Under the pieces are notes generated by a model. The model was not told the DNA's origin. It saw nothing but the letters and a program-made list of their open reading frames with translations, and ran no database searches. A stretch of DNA of 64,000 bases from Tetranychus cinnabarinus. Taxonomy: Eukaryota; Arthropoda; Arachnida; Trombidiformes; Tetranychidae. The stretch lies in assembly GCA_022266195.1 (NCBI GenBank), contig WHVY01000005.1:7068001-7132000 (forward strand), given 5' to 3'. Numbering within the stretch: the first letter of the stretch is position 1; the number at the start of each line of letters is the position of its first letter. Shown here one piece after another: positions 1 through 10,199 of the stretch. The position numbers and the translations under genes are program-made.

Positions 1-3000
1 ATCTTGATTTTGGTGAAACTCGTGTATATAATAACAACTTACAACTTTTTTCAAAAGATATGCAAAAGGTAAAGTAACGGATTGAAACTAATCAAATCTA
101 TAATTTATTAATAATTTAATAAGCATAATTTTCTCACAATGAAAAACAAGCGAATGATTTTTAAATCTTCAAGTTGAACTATTTGACAAGAAATGCCAAA
201 CAGCTTGTTGGTAATGTGAAAAAATTTTACGATAAGTTTGAATGCTGTATAACTCACCGTTTAGTCAGTCAAGTTGAGTTAGAAAGTCAGAGTAAAACTT
301 GTGTCTAAATGACTTGAACTTTAATCTCAATCTCTTCTTTCTTCAGACGGACAACATTTTGTACAATGTTTCATTGACTGTGACTTGTAAAAAATGAGAG
401 AAGCCGACTGTTATAAAATGAAGGTAATAATGATGAGGTTCATGTTAAAAGTATTTCGAGTGGAAGAATTGTGCTGAATGAAGAGGCAAGACAAGTTGCT
501 CAAAACTGATTGATAATTAGGATGAAAGAGGCAAAAGGAGAGAGACTGAAATAAGGTGAATCAGTGAGTTTACATGAGAAATGGATTACCTGGCATCAAG
601 CCACTGCTTGAACTGGTAGACGAAAGGAATGCTCTGCTTTCATCCAGATCGTTCACTGTCTTTCCCTTCAATCAAAAGTTAATTTAAGTAGTCAAGTGTC
701 ATCAGGATGAACAGGGAGACAAAGAGGGAAATGATCAGGAAAACAAAAGAGAAAAGGGTGAAAGAAGAATGATGATGATAATAAATATTGTGTCTTGAAG
801 AGAGAGACAAGAGAGAAGAAAAAGATTGGCAAACTAAAGTGTTGCTTCAATGAAAGGTTTACTGATCAGCTTTAGATTAATTTGGATTTGAATCTTTCTT
901 TGATACTTTGCTATTTCAATCAATTGATGAATCACAGAAGAAGCTTTAAACTTGAAATGGATTATTCAATGCTGACCAATCTGATTAACTCGACTCAACT
1001 CAACCTCATTTGTTCATTGTCTTGGCCCTTTGTTTTTTAGTCTCTTTACTTCGTAAAACCAGTCGACTTTGTGATTATTCAAGTGAACAATTTGCTGATT
1101 TTGGTGCATTAAATAATTGTTACAGTTAAACTAGACTTTCCATTCTTCTCTTGCTTTAGCAATTTTCTGTCTCTCAACAATCCAAATATAATTCTTAGGT
1201 GACTTTGACTTTGACAAGTTTGGAAATCATTTTTATTTGTCTCAATATTGATTGTGTTGACATTAATAACTTTGCTTAAAATTCGCAGCTCTTCGTAAAA
1301 CTCATCTTTTCGCTGTTGCTTTCTGATTCATTCTCATTTTCACCTTCTTCTGACGTTTTGTTTTCACCATTTTTTATCTCAAACTTATTGGACAGTTTGC
1401 TTGCATGATTTCAGTCATAGTAAGTTCGTAATCATTTCTCAATCACACAAGACTTGCAACCATATCAGTTTCCAACTCACTGATCTTGTAATAACAAGTC
1501 AATATTATTGGAATAAAGAAAACATGCGAAACTCAGAATTTTCCATACAATTCCATCTAAAGAATCATAATCACCAATATCAGGTTTCTGACCTCAGACC
1601 AACATGCAAATATTAGCATTGAATATCTCAATATTTGATGAAGCGATGAAAAAAGTCGTAAAAGAACTTCTTCACAGAAAATCATCGAAAATCCCTTTTC
1701 TCTGTTTCTATCGTAAAGAACCAAATAACTGATAAAAGAAAAACTTCCACGAGTCTTTAAAAATCGCAAAAATCGAGAAAATAATTATTTAATTCGTGAA
1801 AGTTAACCAATTGAGTGAAACTTTTTGCCAACAAAGCACATTTATTCACCTCATTCCGTAGGCATTATGATAATGAAAATAATTGATAATTATCTCGATA
1901 ACAAGCGATTAAACTCGTGGAGAATATAACTGTTCATGGAGGCACAAAATGAGAAACTTTTTTCTGTACTTTTGTAAGAAAATCTTTTCGATTCAATTAA
2001 AGTTTTATTCCTTTAATCAAACAGAGAAAAAATCTTTTCAAATGAACTTCAATTAGCAGACAAAAGTAAACCTCTGCATGAAAAAAGTTTAACAGATAAG
2101 GGTTTGTCTAATCACCTCAACAATTGCAATTTTTTCATTTGTATCAAAGAATGAAATGAAAAGAAGAAAAAAAGTTCATTTTCCTTTTCAAGTTTTCTTC
2201 TTCTTCCAAGCCAATTGAAGCACAATGGAAAGCGATGAAAATTGAGGTTCAAGATTGAATAATATGAACAATAATTATATTCAAGTTGCTCAATTTAACA
2301 CTTTGGTTCCACCTTTATTCAAATAATTGTCGATAATAATATCACATTTAAATGTATCAACTGGAAAACAATTGTAATAAGAATATGAATAAGAGCGGAA
2401 TAAAGGGTTGTCATTAAAATGATAGAAAATACGTTAACTTTTGTTCATCTTTTGTCATGAAAAGAACTTTCATTTTCATTTCACTTTCTAAATTTGTTCA
2501 TTTATCTGAACAATTTTACAGATTCATTTTTCACGGGATAGAGAGAAAAGTAATTTCTTTTTATTTTTCCATCGTTCCATTGAACAGAAATAGATTATAA
2601 ACATTTTCACAGAATTTCGAGTTTCAATTGAGCGTTTCAGCTAAAGACAGTGATCATTGCATTGACATTGCAAGTTATCTTTGAATCTTGTATTTGCACA
2701 TTTCATGATAAATTGAAACATTTTGAATGTTTACAGAAAAGAAATGTTTTCTTTGAATAATTCTGAGCAAATGAAATAATGAGGAATCCAAGTGGGTGGT
2801 TGATGGTGTAAGGGTTGGATTGAGCTGATTCGGCTACAATGTTTAACTTTTGCTCAAAAGGTCTAATTGCTGTTATGACAAGTTGATATATTTCAAGTGA
2901 AAAGACTGACAATTTAAATGTGAAATTCAAGTTGCAATGGAAGGGATGAAGGTTGGTTCAGGCTAAACTTTTGTTGACATTAATCATGAAACTCTTTGAC

Positions 3001-5089
3001 TTTGTGTTTTGAGAAAAGTATAATTTTCCAGCTTCAGGGTCATTCAAGGTAATTTGATGAATTGCATTATTCCATGTTGATGGTTTGAGAAAGTTATCAA
3101 TTCAATGGCAACTCTTTTGGAAATAACTTTACCTGTGAAAATGAAATGTTAGTTACAAGGAATAAGGATAAGCAAATATTGATAGATCACTTGGATACTC
3201 AACAAGTTGACGATAATCAATCATTCAGGTGTTGCAATGGTGATATTACAAATTGAAAGTGAGGAATTCATTTATTGATATAGTTTTTGCTCTAAAGAAT
3301 GCATTATTGATGAAGAGAAAGGAACGAAAAGTTTCGCAAACAAAATTGATGTTTCATGAGTAATTATAACTTTCAAGTAGCTCTGGAAAAGTGGACTTAT
3401 ACTAGCAATTTAAAATATTTCTGAAGATCCATCAAGATGGTCAGATTCCGGAAAGATGTTACAAAAGTAAATGTTCAAAGGGACTTGAGAAAATGACTTT
3501 TACTCAATTCGAAGATGGACTTTAAGAATAAATTGTATCGATGTGACAATGGAAGGATAGAATGATAGAGAATAAGGATTTCTGATAATCGAAAATTCTA
3601 AGTTTTAAGATTTTCGATTTCGATTGACAACTTTCTCCACTTTTTCTCTACAATTCACATTGTTTTTGCATCTTTGGATGTTATCTCATTTCGAGAAATC
3701 ATTTGAAAGGAAAGTCAGAAATGACAGATGATGCATTGACCATTTTGTGATTAATCAATCAAGGAAAGTAAGTAAACCGATGATTCGAGATACTCTATTT
3801 TATCATGAAAAGTGTTGGAAAGTTAACTGAAAATTCTATCGTTAAGGAATAATCTCAAGGCTCAGGACTTGAAGAGTGCTTCGTTGTGCAGAACTCTTAA
3901 TGTTTGATATTTCAAGAGATTAAATATTACAAGCAATTTACGAGCTTGGTGAATATTTCATCAAAAATGATCTTGAAACCGCTACAAAGTCAAAGGTAAT
4001 GAAATTTTGGAATGATCATGAAACCACAAAATAGACGGTTTAATGGTTGTTGTGCATAAAAGTTGAGAAGATTGAGCAACGATAATTCAATAGATTTAGT
4101 ATAATCTGATTTTATCAAAAGTCAATCTTGATGACATCTTGTTTGAGTGAAAAAAGCTGTCAACCTTCAATTAAAGTCATGGCAAGTTAAAACAATGAAT
4201 TGATTGTTCCATGTTGACGAAAATAAATTGAATGATAAAACCCAAATTTTCCCTGCAATATAATTCTCATTGTTGCGATCAACATATGAAAAGAAAGTTA
4301 AACATAAAAATTGAGTTGCAATATTTGGGGTGCATCTTTGATCCCAATACTAATATAACAATGTTTAATAATAATGAGCTTGAAAGAGGTTGGGGAAAAA
4401 GAGAGAAAAAATGAGATTTTTTTTTGCTTTTTTATCATTATAACTTATTTCGATATCAACATCTTTGCAATTTGCTTCTTTATATCGTCATTATTGCTAA
4501 TATCAGGAGCATTATTATAGATGATGGAGAGGAATGAAATGAAAAGAAAAAAAAGTAAAATCTAAAATCTAATAATAAGCAAGTTGAAGGGTTATACAGC
4601 GGTTCATCAACCAAAATGTAAATTGAAATTATTAAATAAACCCAGGGAATTGGTAAGAATGGGAATGATAATGGATGACTGAGCATAAAGTAATAAACAG
4701 ATAAGATGCAAATAAAGAAATATAAAGAATCACAGAAATGAAGATAAAAAATCCTTCTTTTTTGCAAAAAAAAGGTTTATACTTTTGTTGAACCATCAAC
4801 AATAACTCAGGGCTTGACGCTGGCAAATTTTGATGAAGAAGGGAAAGAAGCAATTCGGCACGAAAAAGAGCAAATTTTTTGGGTTACATGTTAGGTGAAC
4901 TTCCATGATGAAAATATTAGTGATGATGATCTAGTTCATAATGTATACCAATTTTTAGTCTTTAAATAAGTTCTTATAAAGTTGCTTAGACCCAGTTGAA
5001 ACAATATTGAATGCTCAAATCATGTTAGTCGAATTTAGTTTTTATGTCAAATTTCCTTTTTGTCTGGAACCAGTTACTTAAAACCATTT
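1..5089. other. AT-rich intergenic region
   Basis: No convincing gene is seen in this stretch. It is AT-rich with scattered homopolymer runs and GAA/TTC-biased tracts. The few open frames are short and mostly begin at non-ATG codons. One less AT-rich patch at about 574-690 is open on both strands and is discussed as a finding. The right end runs into the decayed mariner transposase. Confidence 0.6.
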
Positions 5090-5415
5090 GAAACAAGAGA
5101 TGGAAACGCATAGCTAAATTCAAAATATCAACTCAAAATTGTATTTAATGGCTGGCTAATTCCCCTGATTATGCGCCAATGGACTGTGCGATTAAACTGA
5201 AAATTAATTCAACGGGGTTAAGAAACTTCGAAATCAAGCAGAAAATTTATGGACTTAGTGACATAGTGCCTGTAAAAAGTACCCTGTCATATAAGCAAAT
5301 TTAAAGACTCATTTACAGTCAAGAAAATCAAGTAAGAAATAGTTTCTGGTGTCTTTGAAACGCTAAAACACAGTTAAATACGATCAAACTGGCCGAGGGT
5401 ATCTACAAGCTTATA
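5090..5415 (+). pseudogene. Decayed Tc1/mariner transposase, C-terminal part
   Basis: This is a relic of the DDE transposase of a Tc1/mariner DNA transposon, the nuclear enzyme that cuts and pastes the element at TA sites. From 5152 one frame reads W-L-A-N-S-P-D-Y-A-P-M-D-C-A-I, matching the family block around the third catalytic aspartate (typically SPDLxPxD); here that residue is the GAC at 5182-5184. The frame goes on through NSTGLRNFEIKQKI, like the usual region after that block, and stops at TAA. About 83 bases upstream, in another frame, D-G-N-A resembles the second catalytic aspartate block (QDGAxxH). Beyond the stop, near 5330-5360, FLVSLKR resembles the family C-terminus (SFxxSLxxR). 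Frameshifts and stops separate the blocks, and the spacing between the two aspartates is shorter than the usual 34 or more residues. It cannot encode a working transposase. No terminal repeats were located. Confidence 0.62.
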
Positions 5416-7110
5416 TTCTGTTTTCTCTAATATCCATTACTTTGAGTTGACTTTCATATTTCATGAGTAACTGTAATTTTGAATTATAGCAGCTTTCAAT
5501 GAAACCAAAACTGAACCATAAATTAATTTTCTATGCTGTAAAATTTGACTGACTGTTTTGAATTAATTATGATATCAATGATTGAAAAAAAGAAATTAAA
5601 ATTTCCACCAAACTCTATTGCACTCATTGATCACTTAATATTAGCTCGACCACTTTGATGTCCATTAAATTGTCCACCTTATCCTTGTTTACCAAGTTAA
5701 ATTACCATTTCATGCTAATTATAAACACTTTTCCCTTGTCACCTTGACTCTCCTTTTGTCATTCCCTTCCAGAGACGCAACACTCATCATGTCTTTCCCA
5801 ACCATGAATCACTGAGCAATTGCTGTTTTCATCGAATAAAGCAAATTAAAAAAAGAAGAAAAGTTCAATTCAATTTTTCTTTACCTTGTCAATTGTAATC
5901 ATCACAAGGTTAACACCATGTCAGTTGAAATACAAAATAAATAATAACAGCAATAAAAAGCAAAAAGTTAAGAAAAAAAAGTGAAAAATTTTATGCTCGA
6001 TAAAATTGATAATAATTATGATCATTTTTATTTATGCATTTGCTTGATTCATTCATCATTGTAATCATGATAATAACGATATTGACTGGATCTTGGAAAA
6101 ACACAAAACAACAAAGAAAAGAGGAAGAAAATTTACTGCGAAAAAATCAGTTAACTCTATGATTATTGGTCATGGAAAATGATTCATTAATTTTACCTTT
6201 TCTCTTGATTCTCTGTTATTTAAATGGATAACTTTAAACAGTGTCCAATATGTTTGATGATCATGAATCAAGAGATGATAATAATGATGATGCTGGTGAT
6301 GGTGGTTATGATGACAGAATGAAAACTCAGTCAGGGTTACATTCAGCATCAATGTATAAACCATGCTCAGAGAAAGACGGTAATAAGAAGAAGAGAAGAG
6401 AAGGAAAGCAAAAATTTTCTTCTCTCTTCAATCTTGTTCAATTCGCGTCTCCAGCCATTATCATCCTTATCCCAACCCCTGAAAAAAACTCCCCATGTAA
6501 ACTCCTCCTTTCATTGAGTTTTCCTTTTCAAGGAACCGTTCAAGATGAGAAAGAAAGTTGAAGACGAAAAGAGTAGAGAGAAAAGTGTTTTGTTGCCAAT
6601 ATTTTTTCTCTTCATCTTCATTCTCATCTTTTTGAAACATAAGAGAGTAACTTTAGTCGAGTTCAGTCCAATGAAGAGTGTGATTCTCCTTTGCGTGTGT
6701 TTATCAATTCCTTTTCCATGTTAACCTTGTTAATATGTTTATACAGCAATTACCTTTAGCCAGAAGCAGCTCATCATCAACATCATCAAAATCATTGTAA
6801 TCATCATTAAATTACCATTGTTACAAGTAACATCATTTCAATCTGATTTGGTTTCCAATAAAAAAAAGCGAAAGAAAATAGAAGAGAAAAAAGTAAAGAA
6901 AATTGGCGAAACCAAGTAAACAATTGAAATTATTCATTTTACTCAACTTGAAATTCAATTTTAACCCTTTTCTCCAAACGTGAATTGAATAATTTGAAAA
7001 TGTTGACAAAAAAAGTGACAAAATTACATTCACTTTGCAAGTGAAAATACGAAGGAAAAAAGTTTTTCTTTTCACGATTTCGATTGATGATTTGATTCCC
7101 GATTTTCATC
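5416..7110. other. AT-rich intergenic region upstream of the GPCR
   Basis: This is A/T-rich sequence with GAA-rich and poly-A runs. An ORF with its first ATG at 6250 runs to 6561 and encodes an Asp-rich then Lys/Arg-rich peptide, but it overlaps GAT-repeat low-complexity DNA and is probably chance. Nothing else gene-like is visible. Confidence 0.5.
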
Positions 7111-7141
7111 TATAAATGTGATATTTCAACTCAACTAATCA
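7111..7141 (+). promoter_or_regulatory. Candidate core promoter of the GPCR gene
   Basis: TATAAATG begins at 7111. A TCA with its A at 7141 lies 30 bases downstream, where an arthropod initiator would sit. A second initiator-like TCAGTT lies at 7185-7190 but is too far from this TATA. The predicted leader would be about 850 bases and contains several upstream ATGs, so an intron or a nearer promoter is equally possible. Confidence 0.2.
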
Positions 7142-7210
7142 ACACCAAAGACTGTGTGCTATTGTGCCTAAAGCATCAATTCAATCAGTTGTTATCAATA
7201 GTTGGGAAGG

Positions 7211-7247
7211 AAGAGAAGAAGAAGAAGAAGAAGAAAAAGGAAAAAAG
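7211..7247 (+). repeat. GAA-rich simple repeat
   Basis: This is an uninterrupted purine tract made mostly of GAA triplets followed by AAAAAGG. It lies in the presumed leader or proximal upstream region of the GPCR gene. Confidence 0.8.
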
Positions 7248-7986
7248 TTGAACAAAAATTGTATTAACTTGTTCAAAAGGGAAGCAACAAAAAATTGTTA
7301 TTGTAAACTTTATCATGAGTAAAGTGTTTCATTGTGTGTTTACACTTTTCACGATGAATAAGTGAATTTGTTTTGAATTGGTTTCCATTTGATATTATCA
7401 TTTCAATCCATTTAAACTTGAATGTGAATCTTGATCTTTCGGCTTCAACATTCTTCTTTATTCTGGGGTTACATTATCGTCAACTTGAACCAAAGTGAAC
7501 ACAAGTGTAAAGACGGAGAAGAAGGGAAAAAAATGTTGAAAAAAACGAATCACTGTTGACATCTTTTACTTTCAACCCTTCACCATGACAACATGATGAT
7601 TATTTTTGCTTCATCGTCATCACCATCTTTAACATTGTCACCAACATTATGATCATCATTTGTTGGATGTAATGATATTCCATGTGAACAAAATTGTGTT
7701 ACCTTTTCCAACCATGAATTAGTCTGTGCAAAAAGCATAATAACGAAGAAGAAGAAGAGAAAAAAGAAAAGTAGATAATTTCATTTTTCATCTTCTGGTG
7801 AGATTACCTTGATGCTTACCAGTTGTGGTTTACTCTTGTTTGTGATTAAGGTTAATGTTTAAATCAATTATTAATGTGTGATTAAGTTAACCAAATTGAT
7901 GACAATCAATTGTTGTCGCTCATCTTGATGCTTTACTTGCATCATTATTTAATGTAAAGCAGGCAAAAGTGAAACTGCACCAAATT

Positions 7987-9714
7987 ATGAATTCATTAGT
8001 CAATTCATACACTGACCTTTTACCACAACCAACAACATTATCATCATTTGCATCAACTGATACCTATCATCCAGTCACTCATTTTACCTCTTTTCTTGCC
8101 TCCCAGTTGGTCTCTTCATTATCGGCCAACCTTTCAACCCAGGGTTACCTTGATGAACCCTTGAATCTAACTTATTTAACCAGTGAAAGTGACTTGACTT
8201 CACCTTCAGGTTCACCCGAGTTGCCCTCAACCAGTAGCATCACATTAGCCAACCCCAGTTACATTGAGTTTCGTGATCGATCACGCTTCTGGATTCAACG
8301 TATTCTTGTTCCGCTAGTTATGATTATTGGTGTTATCGGCAATTCAATGACCATTGTCATCATGACTCGACGACGGATGAGAAGCTCAACCAATTTTTAT
8401 CTTGCTGCCTTAGCATCAATCGACATGATGTACCTTATATTCATTTTTATCCTTTCCCTGAAACACTATCCGGACGCTGACCATTCAACCTTTTACTATT
8501 ACTGGGTCTTTTATCCGTTCAGTTTAATGATTGTCGATGGTTGTTCCAACATATCAGTCTGGCTTACAGTTACTTTTACCTTTGAAAGGTTCATTGTGGT
8601 TACACATCCTATTCGAGGTAAGGTCATTTGTACAGAGGCAAGAGCCAAAAAGGTGATCCTTGCCGTTTTCATCATTTGCTTTACTTATGTTTTACCGACA
8701 CCATTCGAGTGGATTATCGTTGAAAAGTTGAGTCCCTTGGATAATTCGACTCGAATTGATGTTCGCTATTCCGATTTTGGTCGCAATAAAACGTACAGAA
8801 CAATCTATTATTGGACAACCTCCGTGCTGTTCACCTTTCTTCCATTAACACTGTTGGCCTTTTTCAATGCTTTCCTCATTCGATCAGTTCAACTCTCCCG
8901 TCGAGCTCGTTCTGAAATGACCCAGTCAAAGATAACAACTGCCTACTCAACAGTCTCCAAAAGCGATCCCGATCCAAGTCCACGGTTGGGTCGCAATGGC
9001 GTAGTCGCTAGTGGAACTAGCAGTGGGTCAAACAAGGTTGACCATTCGACTGCTCAAGAGACTAAGATAACCATCATGTTGATATCGGTTGTGGTGCTTT
9101 TCCTGTGTTGCCAGTCACCAACAGCAATCATGTTAATCTATTCGTCTCTCCGTGACGATGGTCGCAACACCAATGAATACTATTTGCACATAGCGTGGAA
9201 CAATATTTTCAATTTCCTGGTGGCTGTTAATGCGGCCGGCAACTTTGTCCTCTATTCACTGCTCAGTCAAAAATATCGTCGAACCTTTGTACAGCTTTTT
9301 TGTCCCTGCATCAAGGGTCGCCTTTCCCGTCTCCAATCATACCAGCAAACCCTTTACCCTTCCAATGCAACCACCATTGGTTATTCAACTTCATCCGATA
9401 AACGGTTCAATGAACTTTTATCCGTCTCAAGTGATTCCAAGTCTCGCGGCGGGTCAACCTCACCCCGAGTCTCAAGAGTCGGTCTGCCTGGGAATGGGTT
9501 TGACTTTGGCGGTCGACCAAACAGTAATTACAATCTTAATCAAACCCCAACAACACCGACAACCAACATGAACTTATTCAACAGTAAAAGTTGCAACAAC
9601 AACAACAACCAGACGGACCACAATTCAGGTGGAAACAGTGACCAACAAAATGACTCGACAAATGTAGTTGAAATTAATTGCAGTACAAATGAAGACAAAG
9701 GATTGCCCGATTGA
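7987..9714 (+). CDS. Class A neuropeptide-type G-protein-coupled receptor
   Basis: This is a plasma-membrane receptor of the rhodopsin-like class, most like the FMRFamide-receptor/GPR139-type peptide receptors. The ligand is unknown. It is one uninterrupted 575-codon frame, clearly less AT-rich than its surroundings. The start chosen is ATG 7987, which has A at -3; the frame also opens a few codons upstream at a GTG. Approximate layout: N-terminal tail 1-104 (sequons N48, N60), TM1 105-127 (GN motif, N119), TM2 137-158 (D146), TM3 175-200 followed by E-R-F (200-202) in place of DRY, TM4 221-240, ECL2 with sequons N253 and N267, TM5 273-296 (P286), a long Ser-rich ICL3 of about 58 residues, TM6 with C-Q-S-P (375-378) in place of CWxP, and TM7 with N-F-V-L-Y (419-423) in place of NPxxY. 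Helix 8 follows, with cysteines 439 and 441 that may be palmitoylated. The cytoplasmic tail is long and rich in Asn, Ser and Gly. Oddity: there is no cysteine at position 3.25 (Y176) and none in ECL2. Family subgroup is inferred; the GPCR call is near certain. Confidence 0.95.
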   Translation: MNSLVNSYTDLLPQPTTLSSFASTDTYHPVTHFTSFLASQLVSSLSANLSTQGYLDEPLNLTYLTSESDLTSPSGSPELPSTSSITLANPSYIEFRDRSRFWIQRILVPLVMIIGVIGNSMTIVIMTRRRMRSSTNFYLAALASIDMMYLIFIFILSLKHYPDADHSTFYYYWVFYPFSLMIVDGCSNISVWLTVTFTFERFIVVTHPIRGKVICTEARAKKVILAVFIICFTYVLPTPFEWIIVEKLSPLDNSTRIDVRYSDFGRNKTYRTIYYWTTSVLFTFLPLTLLAFFNAFLIRSVQLSRRARSEMTQSKITTAYSTVSKSDPDPSPRLGRNGVVASGTSSGSNKVDHSTAQETKITIMLISVVVLFLCCQSPTAIMLIYSSLRDDGRNTNEYYLHIAWNNIFNFLVAVNAAGNFVLYSLLSQKYRRTFVQLFCPCIKGRLSRLQSYQQTLYPSNATTIGYSTSSDKRFNELLSVSSDSKSRGGSTSPRVSRVGLPGNGFDFGGRPNSNYNLNQTPTTPTTNMNLFNSKSCNNNNNQTDHNSGGNSDQQNDSTNVVEINCSTNEDKGLPD

Positions 9715-10199
9715 GGAACGCAAAAGTGCGCTCAAAGAAGCGACCAAAAAAACGTTCATTTAACCATCAATTGTACAAGAAGTCTAGTTTGTTGTAACAA
9801 TCCAAGTAATTTATTGTAACAATTGAGACTAAAGTGTCTTAACCGATTCGGTATTTAATATTTTTATTTCAACTTTTCAATGAAAGCAAATGACTCGAGT
9901 TTCAACTTTTGCATTTCCAGGACAAAAAGCAAAAGAACAGTTGATATTGAGAGGAAAAGGTCAACTCAATGTGGGCACAACTAATGAACAGACAACACTG
10001 TAATTATACGTTAATATGTTTAATAATTTTGTTCAATTGTGGTCAACCTTGCTTGATGGACAACAACAAAAATCCAAACTTAATCATTTGAATCTCATTT
10101 TGCCTTGAAAAGCAATTCAACTGTAATAACATTTACAAAAGTCAATAATGATGATTATAAAAGTTATAAATAATGATATCAATATTAACCACAAATAAA
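9715..10199 (+). other. Presumed 3' UTR of the GPCR gene with AATAAA signal
   Basis: The first AATAAA after the stop is at 10194-10199. It is followed within about 10 bases by a run of T and then GTTAAC, as expected for a downstream U/GU-rich element. This would give a 3' UTR of roughly 480-500 bases. AATAAA is common by chance in DNA this AT-rich. Confidence 0.4.
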
